64,000 nucleotides of DNA from JACMNW01 sp031406155. Lineage in GTDB: Bacteria > Pseudomonadota > Alphaproteobacteria > Rhodobacterales > Rhodobacteraceae. Made by a program: the position numbers and the translations under genes. The notes under the pieces were generated by a model. The model did not search any database and had not been told where the DNA came from. It worked only from the letters and a program-made list of their open reading frames with translations. The DNA lies in the NCBI GenBank assembly GCA_031406155.1, contig JANOGW010000080.1, positions 55,999 to 119,998 of the forward strand, read 5' to 3'. Shown in pieces: positions 49,557-58,734 of the stretch; the first letter of the stretch is position 1; every line of letters begins with the position of its first letter.

Positions 49557-50600
49557 ATGGCAGACACCTTGCGCATAGCCACCTACAACGTCGAATGGTT
49601 CAATGCGCTGTTTGACGCTCGGGGCAGACTTTTGCGCGACGACGCCCCGTCAGAGCGGTATCAGGTGACCCGCGCCGATCAGATCGCAGCCCTCGGTACG
49701 GTGTTCGCAGCCCTTGATGCCGATGCGATAATGATCATCGAAGCCCCTGATACGCAGGGGAAAAGATCCACTGTCATCGCCCTTGAACGCTTTGCCGCGC
49801 ATTTCGATCTGCGCGCACGCAAGGCCATCATCGGCTATCCCAGCGATACCGAACAAGAGATCGCCCTGCTATTTGACCCCGCAAAACTCGGCATTGCGCA
49901 CGACCCGAGAGGCGCGCCGGTTGACAAGCGCGGCCAGGCCGAGGCACCCCGTTTCGACGGCACCTATCGCTATGACCTGAACAGTGACGGCGTGCTTGAT
50001 GTCATCCGCTTCTCAAAGCCGCCGCTGGAGTTGGCCGTAACCACACCCTCGGGCAAGGTGCTGCGTCTGATCGGGGTTCACGCCAAATCCAAAGCCCCGC
50101 ATGGCGCGCAGGATGAGGCGGCAAGGGTTCGCATCTCGATCGAAAACCGCCGCAAGCAACTGGTTGAATGCATCTGGCTGCGCCAGCGGATCGAAGCGCA
50201 TCTGAAGGCCTGCGAGCCCCTGATCGTGCTTGGGGATTTCAACGACGGGCCGGGACTTGATGAATACGAAAAGCTGTTCGGCAAATCCGGGGTCGAGGTC
50301 GCCATGGGCACCGATGGCCCGGTTGATCTGCGGCTGTTCGACCCGCATGCCCAGATGGCCCTGAGCCGCCCGCTGGGGGCCACGCCGACGTCGGCCCGGT
50401 TCTATCTGGCCCCGCAGAAACGCTATTTCGAGGCGCTGATCGATTTCATCATGCTGTCACCCGACCTTGCCGCATTGACGCCGGAGTGGCGCATCTGGCA
50501 TCCGCTGAACGACCCCGCCATCTTGAAACGCCCTGATCTGGCGGCGGCACTGCTTACCGCATCAGACCATTTTCCGGTCACCCTTGATCTGGTTTTGTGA
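49557..50600 (+). CDS. Endonuclease/exonuclease/phosphatase family protein
   Basis: A 347-residue metal-dependent phosphodiesterase fold. Motifs in order are RIATYNVEWFNALF, IIEAPDTQG (the usual QE-type position reads IEA), LIGVHAKSKAPHG, LIVLGDFNDGPGLDEYE and ASDHFPVTLDLVL (catalytic SDH). No signal peptide is seen. The substrate could be nucleic acid or a phospholipid/inositol phosphate. It starts 5 nt after the DjlA-like gene. Confidence 0.88.
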   Translation: MADTLRIATYNVEWFNALFDARGRLLRDDAPSERYQVTRADQIAALGTVFAALDADAIMIIEAPDTQGKRSTVIALERFAAHFDLRARKAIIGYPSDTEQEIALLFDPAKLGIAHDPRGAPVDKRGQAEAPRFDGTYRYDLNSDGVLDVIRFSKPPLELAVTTPSGKVLRLIGVHAKSKAPHGAQDEAARVRISIENRRKQLVECIWLRQRIEAHLKACEPLIVLGDFNDGPGLDEYEKLFGKSGVEVAMGTDGPVDLRLFDPHAQMALSRPLGATPTSARFYLAPQKRYFEALIDFIMLSPDLAALTPEWRIWHPLNDPAILKRPDLAAALLTASDHFPVTLDLVL

Positions 50601-50636
50601 TTTGAACAAACTCCGGGGAAGGCGCATATTCAGCGC

Positions 50637-50978
50637 ATGAGACATGCAGCTTTTGTCCTTCTGGTCTGGCTATGCGCGACACCTGCTATTGCGCAGGACG
50701 CAAGCCCACCCGCGTTACCGGAGGTAGAACAGGGCTTAAGCCTGATGGAGCAAGGTGCGAAGTTGCTGTTCCGGGGGATCATGTCCGGGATGGAACCCGC
50801 CATCGACGATATGGGCCGCGCCTTGACCGAAATGCAGCCTGCTCTGAAGGATCTGATGGCGATGATCGGTGATCTGGACAAGTACCATGCTCCCGAAATG
50901 CTGGAAAACGGCGATATCATCATTCGCCGCAAGCTGCCGTGGGAATTGGCCCCCGCTACGCCTGAAATCGACCTGTAG
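50637..50978 (+). CDS. Small exported protein of unknown function
   Basis: A 113-residue protein with a clear signal peptide (AAFVLLVWLCATPAIAQ). The mature part is helical and Met/Leu-rich (EQGLSLMEQGAKLLFRGIMSG, MGRALTEMQPALKDLMAMIGDLD), ending with the beta-like ENGDIIIRRK. Similar short periplasmic proteins occur in Rhodobacteraceae and are sometimes mislabelled as AAA ATPases. No ATPase motif is present here. It lies between an EEP phosphatase gene and nhaA. Confidence 0.8.
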   Translation: MRHAAFVLLVWLCATPAIAQDASPPALPEVEQGLSLMEQGAKLLFRGIMSGMEPAIDDMGRALTEMQPALKDLMAMIGDLDKYHAPEMLENGDIIIRRKLPWELAPATPEIDL

Positions 50979-51081
50979 CACCGTCATCACACCAAATAGC
51001 GGGCGTCGGGCGGGGCCAGACGCTTGTGCTTCGGCCCAATATGATCATGTTGGGGGCGCTGCGAAAGCCAAAGGAATGCGA

Positions 51082-52251
51082 ATGCCCGAGAGTACCCTGT
51101 TCAAGCGCCTCGTCGGGCATGAGGCTGCGGGTGGCGTTGCGCTTATGATCGCCGCAGCACTTGCGATGATCATCGCAAACTCGCCGTTGAATGACGTCTA
51201 TTATGGACTGTTCCACAAAACGTTTTCGGTCCTGATCGACGGGGTAGGTATATCCAAACCGCTGATATTGTGGGTGAACGACGGCCTGATGGCGCTGTTC
51301 TTCTTTCTTATCGGGTTGGAGCTGAAACGCGAGATGCTTGAGGGAAAGCTACGCAATCCGCGCGATGTAATGTTACCGGGGTTTGCGGCTGTTGGTGGGA
51401 TGGCGCTGCCGGCGCTGATCTTTGTTGCGGTGAACTGGACCAGTCCCGCAACCCTGCCGGGATGGGCCATTCCCGCCGCGACCGATATCGCCTTTGCGGT
51501 TGGCGTGCTTGCCCTGTTGGGCAAACGTGCGCCAGCATCCTTGAAGGTGTTCTTGCTGACGCTGGCCATTCTGGATGATCTGGGGGCCATCATCATCATC
51601 GCGGTGTTCTACACGGCCAAGCTGAACGTCACCTTTCTGGCGCTGGCACTGATCCCACTGGCGGGTCTTTGGCTGCATCACCGGATGCGCGCGCACCGCG
51701 TCGCACCCTTGCTGCTACTGGGGCTGATCCTGTGGGTGCTGGTCTTGAAATCCGGAGTTCATGCCACTCTCGCCGGGGTTATCACCGCGTTCTTCGTGCC
51801 GTTGAAGGACCGGTTCGGCAAGTCGCCGCTGCACTCGCTGGAACATAGGCTGACGTCTTACGTGAAATTCCTGATCGTGCCGATTTTTGCCTTTGGCAAT
51901 GCAGGCGTCGTACTGACCGGCATGACGCTGCCCGATCTTGCGGCACCGCTGCCATTGGGTATTGCGCTGGGTCTGATTGTCGGCAAACTGACCGGGGTAT
52001 TCGGCTTTACCTGGATACTGGTTAAAACCGGCCTCGCCCGCCTGCCGCATGGCGCAAACTGGCTGCACGTGTTAGGCGTCGCGGCATTGGCCGGCATCGG
52101 CTTTACGATGTCGCTGTTCATCGGCTCGCTCAGCTTCAGCGATCTTGCACAGATGAACGCGGTCCGACTTGGCGTTCTGACCGGGTCCATCATATCTGCC
52201 TGCCTGGGTTTCACGGTGCTGATGCTTGCAGGCCCGGGACGCAGCTCTTAA
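51082..52251 (+). CDS. nhaA: Na+/H+ antiporter NhaA
   Basis: A 389-residue electrogenic antiporter with about twelve membrane segments. AAGGVALMIAAALAMIIANSP, WVNDGLMALFFFLIGLELKREML, AIPAATDIAFAVGVLALLGKRAP, the ion-binding Asp pair in LAILDDLGAIIIIAVFY, and GVAALAGIGFTMSLFIGSLSF are all conserved. ATG 51082 follows AAAGGA; ATG 51076 is two codons upstream. The stop codon overlaps that of the convergent mcm gene (TTAA shared). Confidence 0.95.
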   Translation: MPESTLFKRLVGHEAAGGVALMIAAALAMIIANSPLNDVYYGLFHKTFSVLIDGVGISKPLILWVNDGLMALFFFLIGLELKREMLEGKLRNPRDVMLPGFAAVGGMALPALIFVAVNWTSPATLPGWAIPAATDIAFAVGVLALLGKRAPASLKVFLLTLAILDDLGAIIIIAVFYTAKLNVTFLALALIPLAGLWLHHRMRAHRVAPLLLLGLILWVLVLKSGVHATLAGVITAFFVPLKDRFGKSPLHSLEHRLTSYVKFLIVPIFAFGNAGVVLTGMTLPDLAAPLPLGIALGLIVGKLTGVFGFTWILVKTGLARLPHGANWLHVLGVAALAGIGFTMSLFIGSLSFSDLAQMNAVRLGVLTGSIISACLGFTVLMLAGPGRSS

Positions 52252-54377
52252 CCTTTGGCTGCCCGGATCAGCCGCAGGATGTCCGCCGCCGCGTCTGGAA
52301 TATTGGTGCCCGGCCCGAAGATCGCCTTCACGCCGCGATCATACAAGAACTGGTAATCCTGCTGCGGGATAACCCCGCCGCAGATCACCAGAATATTGCC
52401 CGCACCCGCCGCATCAAGGGCAGCCACCAGCTTTGGTGCCAGCGTCTTGTGCCCCGCCGCCTGGCTGGAGATGCCAATGACATGCACATCATTGTCGATG
52501 GCATCCTGTGCGGCTTCGTCAGGGGTCTGGAACAATGGGCCGACATCGACATCAAAACCGATATCGGCAAAGGCCGTCGCAATCACCTTGGCACCCCGGT
52601 CATGCCCGTCCTGCCCCATTTTGACCACCAACATGCGCGGCCTGCGCCCTTCCTCAATGGCGAAGGCCTGCACGTCGTGCTGGATCGCAGCAAAGCCTGC
52701 GTCGCCGTCATAGGCGGCACCATAAACCCCCGCCAGCGTCTTCACTTCGGCCCGGTGGCGGCCAAAGATCTTCTCCATCGCCATGCTCATCTCCCCCACC
52801 GTTGCCCGCGCGCGCGCGGTAACCACTGCCGCAGCCAGCAGGTTGCCGTCTGACCGGGCAGCGGCGGTCATTGCGTCCAGCGCTGCCATGCAGGCCGCGT
52901 CATCCCGGCTTGCCCGGATCGCTGTCAGCCGTGCGATTTGCCCGTCACGGACCGCAACATTGTCGATATCCAGCAAGTCGATCGCGTCTTCGGTGGCGAG
53001 GCGGTACTTGTTGACGCCAACGATCACCTCGTCGCCCCGGTCAATCGCCGCCTGGCGTTTGGCCGCCGATGTCTCGATCCGCAGCTTGGGCATGCCAGAG
53101 GCAACCGCGCGTGTCATGCCGCCCATTGCTTCGACTTCCGTGATCAACGCCCAGGCTTCCGATGCCAGATCGGCAGTCAAGCGTTCGACATAATAGCTGC
53201 CCGCCAGCGGGTCGATCACACGCGACACGCCGGTTTCCTCCTGCAATATCAACTGGGTATTGCGCGCAATTCGTGCGGCGAAATCGGATGGCAGCGCCAT
53301 CGCTTCGTCCAGCGCATTGGTGTGCAGGCTTTGCGTACCGCCCAGCACCGCCGACATCGCCTCGAACGCGGTGCGCACGACGTTGTTGTAGGGGTCTTGT
53401 TCTTGCAGGCTGACGCCACTGGTCTGGCAATGCGTGCGCAGCATCAGCGATTCCGGCTTTGTCGCGCCAAATTCAGTCATGATCCGGTGCCACAGGAAAC
53501 GGGCAGCGCGCAGCTTTGCCGCCTCCATGAAGAAGTTCATGCCGATGGCGAAAAAGAATGACAAACGCGGGGCGAAATCATCGACCTTCATGCCCCGCGC
53601 CAATGCGGTGCGCACATATTCGCGGCCGTCCGCAAGGGTGAAGCCAAGTTCCTGCACAAGGTTCGCCCCCGCCTCCTGCATGTGGTAGCCAGAGATCGAG
53701 ATGGAGTTGAACTTTGGCATCTCGGCGGCGGTATATTCGATGATATCCGCCACGATCCGCATCGAGGGTTCAGGCGGGTAGATATAGGTATTGCGCACCA
53801 TGAATTCCTTCAGAATGTCATTCTGAATGGTGCCGGACAGGGCGGCGCGGGGCACACCCTGTTCTTCGCCCGCGACGATGAAACTGGCAAGGATTGGAAT
53901 AACAGCACCGTTCATCGTCATGGAAACGCTGACTTTTTCCAACGGGATGCCATTGAACAGGATTTTCATATCCTCGACGCTGTCAATCGCCACCCCGGCT
54001 TTGCCGACGTCACCTTCCACGCGCGAATGGTCTGAATCGTAGCCGCGGTGTGTGGCCAGATCGAAGGCGACGGATACGCCTTGCTGGCCCGCTGCCAGTG
54101 CCTTGCGGTAAAACGCGTTCGACGCCTCGGCGGTTGAAAAGCCGGCGTATTGGCGAATGGTCCACGGTCGCCCGGCATACATCGTGGCTTTCACGCCTCG
54201 GGTAAACGGCGCGATGCCCGGCACGCCGCCCATATGATCAAGCCCGGCAAGATCGGCCTCGGTATAAAGCGGTTTCACTGCGATGCCTTCAAGCGTGTGC
54301 CAAACCAGACTGTCCGGACTGCCGCCTTTCAGCTCTTTTTTCGCCAATGCGGCCCAGTCGTCCAAAGGCTCGGTCAT
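52248..54377 (-). CDS. mcmA: Methylmalonyl-CoA mutase
   Basis: This adenosylcobalamin enzyme converts (R)-methylmalonyl-CoA to succinyl-CoA. The 709-residue single-chain form has the substrate barrel (TMYAGRPWTIRQYAGFSTAEASN, SVSMTMNGAVIPILASFI, ISGYHMQEAGANLVQELGFTLADG) and the C-terminal B12-binding domain with the base-off motif KMGQDGHDRGAKVIATAFADIG. It completes the propionyl-CoA route with pccA and pccB. The epimerase is not in the window. The gene is convergent with nhaA, and their stop codons overlap. Confidence 0.96.
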   Translation of the reverse strand: MTEPLDDWAALAKKELKGGSPDSLVWHTLEGIAVKPLYTEADLAGLDHMGGVPGIAPFTRGVKATMYAGRPWTIRQYAGFSTAEASNAFYRKALAAGQQGVSVAFDLATHRGYDSDHSRVEGDVGKAGVAIDSVEDMKILFNGIPLEKVSVSMTMNGAVIPILASFIVAGEEQGVPRAALSGTIQNDILKEFMVRNTYIYPPEPSMRIVADIIEYTAAEMPKFNSISISGYHMQEAGANLVQELGFTLADGREYVRTALARGMKVDDFAPRLSFFFAIGMNFFMEAAKLRAARFLWHRIMTEFGATKPESLMLRTHCQTSGVSLQEQDPYNNVVRTAFEAMSAVLGGTQSLHTNALDEAMALPSDFAARIARNTQLILQEETGVSRVIDPLAGSYYVERLTADLASEAWALITEVEAMGGMTRAVASGMPKLRIETSAAKRQAAIDRGDEVIVGVNKYRLATEDAIDLLDIDNVAVRDGQIARLTAIRASRDDAACMAALDAMTAAARSDGNLLAAAVVTARARATVGEMSMAMEKIFGRHRAEVKTLAGVYGAAYDGDAGFAAIQHDVQAFAIEEGRRPRMLVVKMGQDGHDRGAKVIATAFADIGFDVDVGPLFQTPDEAAQDAIDNDVHVIGISSQAAGHKTLAPKLVAALDAAGAGNILVICGGVIPQQDYQFLYDRGVKAIFGPGTNIPDAAADILRLIRAAKG

Positions 54378-54399
54378 CTGCGTGGTCCCTATCTTGCCC

Positions 54400-54498
54400 T
54401 AAAGCGGTTTGCATTCATTCCGAATCGTGGGGCCGCTTTAGCCTTCTGGTTTTACGCGATTTTTATCCGAAAACCGGTTCTCACTTTTCGGAAATCGC
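54400..54498. repeat. Double-hairpin dispersed intergenic element upstream of mcmA
   Basis: TAAAGCGG (54400-54407) pairs with CCGCTTTA (54433-54440). A second, two-part stem follows: GCGATTT (54456-54462) with AAATCGC (54492-54498), and inside it CCGAAAA (54467-54473) with TTTTCGG (54485-54491). The inner loop has the AACCGGTTCTCACTTTTCGG-like text common in alphaproteobacterial intergenic repeats. It separates divergent mcmA and the DUF4174 gene. Confidence 0.7.
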
Positions 54499-54573
54499 CC
54501 TATCGGCAATTATCGTGTTTTGGTCCTTTGGTTCCGGCCAACCCTGCCCTATATGTCTGATAGCGGAGTATCC

Positions 54574-55011
54574 ATGAACCTGTTTTACATCATAGCCTTG
54601 GCGGCATTTCTTCCCATAGCTGCGCTTGCCCAGACGGCGAAGCCGGCGCTTGTCGTTGCGGCAGCAGACGTCGTGCTGGCCGATCTGATCTGGCTCAAAC
54701 GCCCGATCGTGGTTTTTGCAGACAGCCCGAACGATCCCAGCTTCGTGCGGCAGATGCAACTGCTGGACCGCAATCCCGACGATCTGATCGAACGCGACGT
54801 CGTTGTCATCACCGACACCGATCCCGCAGCCAAATCCGACATCCGCCAAAAACTGCGCCCACGCGGGTTTGCGCTGGTGCTGATGGACAAGGACGGGCAG
54901 GCCAAACTGCGCAAGCCGTTGCCTTGGGACGTGCGGGAAATCACCCATGCCATCGACAAGTTTCCCCTGCGAATCCAAGAGGAGCTGGATCTGTACCCTT
55001 CGGGGAGGTGA
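54574..55011 (+). CDS. DUF4174 exported protein
   Basis: A 145-residue protein from ATG 54574 (CGGAG upstream) with signal peptide LFYIIALAAFLPIAALAQ. The mature part has WLKRPIVVFADSPNDPSFVRQMQLLDRNPDDLIERDVVVI, read as RPIVVFADSPNDP and ERDVVVITDTDP, then GFALVLMDKDGQAKLRKPLPW. This thioredoxin-fold-like DUF4174 pattern has no catalytic cysteines. It lies between mcmA and pccA on the opposite strand. Function unknown. Confidence 0.85.
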   Translation: MNLFYIIALAAFLPIAALAQTAKPALVVAAADVVLADLIWLKRPIVVFADSPNDPSFVRQMQLLDRNPDDLIERDVVVITDTDPAAKSDIRQKLRPRGFALVLMDKDGQAKLRKPLPWDVREITHAIDKFPLRIQEELDLYPSGR

Positions 55012-55084
55012 CGGAAAAAAAGGCGATGCGCAGGCGGCATCCTCCCCTGCATAAGAAACGGCACCTTCTGGACGTGGAGGCGAG

Positions 55085-57088
55085 TCATTCAAACTCCATG
55101 ATCACATCATCCACCCGGAGGCTCGCGCCCTCGGTCGCAACGATCGTTTTTACCACGCCGCGCCGTTCGGCCTTCAGGATGTTTTCCATCTTCATGGCCT
55201 CGATCGTGGCCAGCGACTGGCCTTCCTGCACCTCGTCGCCCACCGCCACCATGATGCGCGAAACCAACCCCGGCATCGGGCACAAAAGGTAGCGCGAGGT
55301 GTCGGGGGGCAGCTTTTCGATCATCAGCAGCGCCAGTTCGGCGGCACGTGGCGTGCGCACATGGCATTTCAGATCTGCCCCGCGCAACCGCAGCCGAAAC
55401 CCGGATGGGATCTTGCTGACCTTCATCACCAGGGGTGCCCCGTCAACCATCAATTGCGCCAGCGGTTGGCCCGGTGTCCAGTTGCTTGTGACCCGCGACG
55501 CACTGCCATCGGCAAAGTTGACCGTCGATCCCGCCTTGTCGGCGTCAACCGTGACCGCGTGGGTTTCACCCTGAAGGCCGACAACCCACGAATTCCCCAC
55601 CTTGCGTTCGTGATTGTCCATCGTGCCGGAAATACGGGTCCGGCGAATTTCAGCGACGCGGTTCATCGCGGCAGCGGCGGCCACGACGCGTTTGACAGTT
55701 GCACCATCAAGCGTTGCCCCTTGAAAACCATCGGGGTATTCTTCGGCGATGAACGCGGTGGTGATGTTGCCGGAGGCAAAGCGCGGATGATCCATCACGG
55801 CGGCGACGAAGGGCAGGTTGTGGCCGATGCCTTCCACCTCGAAAGTGTCAAGCGCCAGCCGCATTTCATCTATCGCGACGGCGCGCGTCGGCCCCCAGGT
55901 GCACAGCTTGGCGATCATCGGGTCGTAGAACATCGATATCTCGCCCCCCTCGAACACGCCGGTATCATTGCGCACGATGCCACCCGTCTCTGTCGGCCCC
56001 TCAACCGGGGGGCGGTAGCGGCTTAGCCGACCGATAGAGGGCAGGAAGTTGCGATAGGGATCTTCGGCGTACAGGCGACTTTCCATCGCCCAGCCATTGA
56101 TCTTCAGATCGCTTTGCTTGAACGGCAGCTTTTGCCCCGCCGCCACCCGGATCATCTGTTCCACCAGATCAACACCGGTGATCAATTCGGTAACCGGATG
56201 TTCCACCTGCAACCGTGTGTTCATCTCAAGGAAATAGAACTTGCGGTCGCCATCCACGATGAATTCCACCGTGCCAGCCGAGGTGTAGCCAACTGCGCGG
56301 GCCAAGGCACAGGCCTGTTCCCCCATCGCCTTGCGGGTGGCTTCATCCAGAAACGGTGATGGCGCTTCCTCGATGACCTTCTGGTTGCGGCGCTGGATCG
56401 AGCATTCGCGTTCATGCAGGTAAACGGTGTTTCCGTGCTGATCCGCCAGCACCTGAATTTCGATATGCCGCGGTTGGGTTACGAACTTTTCGATGAAGAT
56501 GCGGTCGTCACCAAAGCTGGCCGCCGCCTCGTTCTTTGATGATTGAAAACCCTCGCGCGCGTCCGCGTCATCATGGGCGATGCGCATGCCCTTGCCGCCA
56601 CCGCCGGCCGAGGCTTTGATCATCACCGGATAGCCGATCTGGCGCGAAATCTTTACCGCCTCTTCTGCATCGGCGATCAAGTCCATATGGCCCGGAACTG
56701 TGCTGACGCCCGCTTCGATCGCGATTTTCTTCGATGTGATCTTGTCACCCATTGCCTCAATCGCTGCACTGGGGGGGCCGATGAAAACCACGCCCGCCGC
56801 TTCCAATGCCGCCGCGAAGGCGCGGTTTTCCGACAAGAACCCGTAGCCGGGATGCACGGCTTCGGCACCGGTCGCCTTGACCGCCGCCATGATCTTGTCG
56901 ATCACGATGTAGGACTGGCTGGCGGGCGACGGGCCGATATGAACCGCCTCATCCGCCAGCCGCACATGCAGCGCGTTTCGGTCCGCGTCGGAATAGACGG
57001 CCACGGTCCTGATGCCCATGGCCTTGGCGGTTCGGATCACCCGGCAGGCAATCTCGCCCCGGTTCGCAATCAGTATCTTGCTGAACAT
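55085..57088 (-). CDS. pccA: Propionyl-CoA carboxylase alpha subunit (biotin carboxylase plus BCCP)
   Basis: PccA carboxylates its own biotin using ATP and bicarbonate. The 667-residue protein has the biotin carboxylase domain (FSKILIANRGEIACRVIRTAK, ATP-grasp loop ASAGGGGKGMRIA, HLHERECSIQRRNQKVIEEAPSP as YLHERECSIQRRNQKV, LEMNTRLQVEHPVTELITG), the BT linker region and a C-terminal biotinyl domain with EAMKMEN near residue 643. It partners with PccB from 59171-60703; several small genes lie between them, as is common in Rhodobacteraceae. Confidence 0.96.
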   Translation of the reverse strand: MFSKILIANRGEIACRVIRTAKAMGIRTVAVYSDADRNALHVRLADEAVHIGPSPASQSYIVIDKIMAAVKATGAEAVHPGYGFLSENRAFAAALEAAGVVFIGPPSAAIEAMGDKITSKKIAIEAGVSTVPGHMDLIADAEEAVKISRQIGYPVMIKASAGGGGKGMRIAHDDADAREGFQSSKNEAAASFGDDRIFIEKFVTQPRHIEIQVLADQHGNTVYLHERECSIQRRNQKVIEEAPSPFLDEATRKAMGEQACALARAVGYTSAGTVEFIVDGDRKFYFLEMNTRLQVEHPVTELITGVDLVEQMIRVAAGQKLPFKQSDLKINGWAMESRLYAEDPYRNFLPSIGRLSRYRPPVEGPTETGGIVRNDTGVFEGGEISMFYDPMIAKLCTWGPTRAVAIDEMRLALDTFEVEGIGHNLPFVAAVMDHPRFASGNITTAFIAEEYPDGFQGATLDGATVKRVVAAAAAMNRVAEIRRTRISGTMDNHERKVGNSWVVGLQGETHAVTVDADKAGSTVNFADGSASRVTSNWTPGQPLAQLMVDGAPLVMKVSKIPSGFRLRLRGADLKCHVRTPRAAELALLMIEKLPPDTSRYLLCPMPGLVSRIMVAVGDEVQEGQSLATIEAMKMENILKAERRGVVKTIVATEGASLRVDDVIMEFE

Positions 57089-57132
57089 TGCCGCCCTTCC
57101 GAAGTGCCGCCGATTGCCGCGCGGACAAAGAA

Positions 57133-57165
57133 AAAACCACCCGGGCGTTTGGCCCGAGTGGTTTT
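57133..57165 (-). terminator. Rho-independent terminator between the small lipoprotein gene and pccA
   Basis: On the minus strand AACCACTCGGGC pairs with GCCCGGGTGGTT around a short loop and runs into TTTTTTC. It lies about 55 nt after the stop of the gene at 57218-57418 and about 45 nt before pccA, so pccA needs its own promoter or read-through. Confidence 0.8.
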
Positions 57166-57217
57166 GAATGCTTCTACGCTTGCGTCCCGCGATCTGCGTG
57201 ACAGCGACGCCTGCGCC

Positions 57218-57418
57218 TTACTTGCAGACGCCCAGATCGTCGCAGACCAGACCGCCAACGCCACCGATAACGGCACCGGTAACCGGGTTGACCCCAAGCG
57301 CATCTGCGACCACAGCGCCGCCAAGCGCGCCAACGCCGCCACGCTCAAGATCATTGTCAAGACAAGCTGAAAGGGTGGTCGCACAAAGCGCCATGATGAT
57401 AAGGGTCTGTTTCCGCAT
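57218..57418 (-). CDS. Small glycine-rich lipoprotein
   Basis: A 66-residue product with lipoprotein signal peptide TLIIMALCATTLSAC. A Gly/Ala-rich segment follows (GGVGALGGAVVADALG, TGAVIGGVGGLVCDD) resembling glycine-zipper proteins, and the C-terminus is LGVCK. Two cysteines near the end may form a disulfide. It is probably attached to the outer membrane and is followed by a strong terminator. It lies within the pcc gene group, but a metabolic role is not implied. Confidence 0.82.
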   Translation of the reverse strand: MRKQTLIIMALCATTLSACLDNDLERGGVGALGGAVVADALGVNPVTGAVIGGVGGLVCDDLGVCK

Positions 57419-57534
57419 GTTACACTGCCTCTGATTATGGTTTTTATTGACGCAGATTCTACCGCATTTGGTGTCGGATGGAAGTCAAAAGATTGCGATG
57501 GCACAAGATATCCAGTTCCGTGCCGCAACTTTTG

Positions 57535-57569
57535 CCAAAAAGAAGGCCTGACCCACATGGGGCCAGGCC
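57535..57569 (-). terminator. Rho-independent terminator downstream of the 57741-58139 gene
   Basis: On the minus strand GGCCTGGCCC pairs with GGGTCAGGCC (one G-T) around a 5-nt loop and is followed by TTCTTTTT. It lies 170 nt after the stop codon at 57741. The stretch 57570-57740 carries several TTTGCC/GGCAAA repeats but no gene. 57419-57534 shows nothing. Confidence 0.75.
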
Positions 57570-57740
57570 AAGGGTAAGGGGAAGGGTAACAGTCATCACA
57601 GAACAGACCACCGGCACACTTTGCCAAGGTCTTGCGAATATCTTGGGCAAACCCCGGGGGTCTGGCAAAGCCATTTGCACTGCGACCCACTGCATGGGCC
57701 AAACTTTGCCAAATGACTGGGTGCCGTGGCGGAAACATGC

Positions 57741-58139
57741 TCAGTTATCCCAATCCTCGTCGTCCGGATCGCCAAAGTCAGGCGGGACGGCGTCTTTGGC
57801 GAAAACCTCGGGAAAGGAAACCTGCGCCTTTGCAACGTTGATCCGCAGCAGCGAGTCGTAGCTTGCGGGGTCAAACGGGTCTTCAGCGGGCACCACTTCG
57901 CGGCCAAAAAGCCACGACAGCCGGGCCGCATCCAGATTGCCGCGCTCGAACGGTTCGTCGCCAAAATGCGCCCACAGAGCGGCCATAAAGCCCTTGTCAG
58001 CCGCTTGATCGGGCTTCTTGCGGTCGCGAAAGCGTTCACGGCGGATGATCTTGCTTGCACCTTCCTTGGCGGCACGACGGATCACGAACTGGAAATCGGT
58101 ACTGGGCAAACGTCCGGGAAAACCCTTGTGCTTCAGCAT
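57741..58139 (-). CDS. Conserved hypothetical protein in the pcc cluster
   Basis: A 132-residue soluble protein. The N-terminal half is very basic (KHKGFPGRLPSTDFQFVIRRA, then KIIRRERFRDRKKPDQAADK) and the C-terminal tail very acidic (PPDFGDPDDEDWDN). In between, FMAALWAHFGDEPFERGNLDAARLSWLFGREV looks helical. The charge distribution could suit RNA or protein binding, but no known domain was recognised. It is co-directional with pccB and pccA. Confidence 0.75.
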   Translation of the reverse strand: MLKHKGFPGRLPSTDFQFVIRRAAKEGASKIIRRERFRDRKKPDQAADKGFMAALWAHFGDEPFERGNLDAARLSWLFGREVVPAEDPFDPASYDSLLRINVAKAQVSFPEVFAKDAVPPDFGDPDDEDWDN

Positions 58140-58388
58140 ATGCAGCGATCCTGTGTGGTGGGACCCGCGGCAGGCTTTAGCATTGGTTCAATGCAGGCCG
58201 AAAAGCCGATGCCAACGAAGTGGCGTTCGCCGGAAAAGAACGGTGCTGTCGAGCTGTGCTGTTTACCGCCTGCAAAAAGGCAGCCAACTGAACTGACAAA
58301 CGTTGCGCGACCAGAAGATCGGCGCAAGTCGCCAGATTTGGTATCGGCGCGCCGAACCAGACAAGTCCGGCCGGCACGCCGTCGCAAA

Positions 58389-58526
58389 CTACTTGTACTT
58401 GCCCGTGTAGGTCGGTTCGGTCGTGACCGGCTCTTCCACAAAGGTGACTTCTTCTTCTTTAGGCTTGCAAGCTGCCACAAAGGCCAACATGCAAAGACCC
58501 ATAATAATACGCGTGCTCTTCGACAT
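58389..58526 (-). CDS. 45-residue lipoprotein
   Basis: ATG 58526 follows GGAGTAGAGG. The product has the lipoprotein signal RIIMGLCMLAFVAAC with the lipid Cys at position 20, then a short acidic then threonine-rich mature part of 26 residues (KPKEEEVTFVEEPVTTEPTY) ending TGKYK. The stop is at 58389-58391. Such mini-lipoproteins are easily missed because of their size. 58140-58388 contains only a weak GTG-initiated frame without a ribosome binding site. Confidence 0.75.
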   Translation of the reverse strand: MSKSTRIIMGLCMLAFVAACKPKEEEVTFVEEPVTTEPTYTGKYK

Positions 58527-58734
58527 CCTCTACTCCAGAATTCTTGGACGGCTGGGGACGTTGCCCCCGATGACCCTCGTTGCAAAAAACAGACCGCTTG
58601 GGTTCGGCCTGCGCGGACCTTAGCCGAATAACCGTTACATTGACAATGAAGACTGTCATCATTTTGCGCCTGTGGCACCTCTACATCAGCAAAAAAGTGC
58701 CTGTCAGCCAAGTTTGCGCTTTTCTGAGGCCGCA

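Noticed and set aside
57570..57740. A small RNA ending at the terminator 57535-57569
   Set aside because: Repeated TTTGCC/GGCAAA words are present, but no promoter or closed structure is visible. The terminator is explained by the gene upstream.
58177..58377. A 66-residue GTG-initiated frame between the 45-residue lipoprotein and the 57741-58139 gene
   Set aside because: No ribosome binding site and no known motif; the composition is that of random GC-rich sequence.
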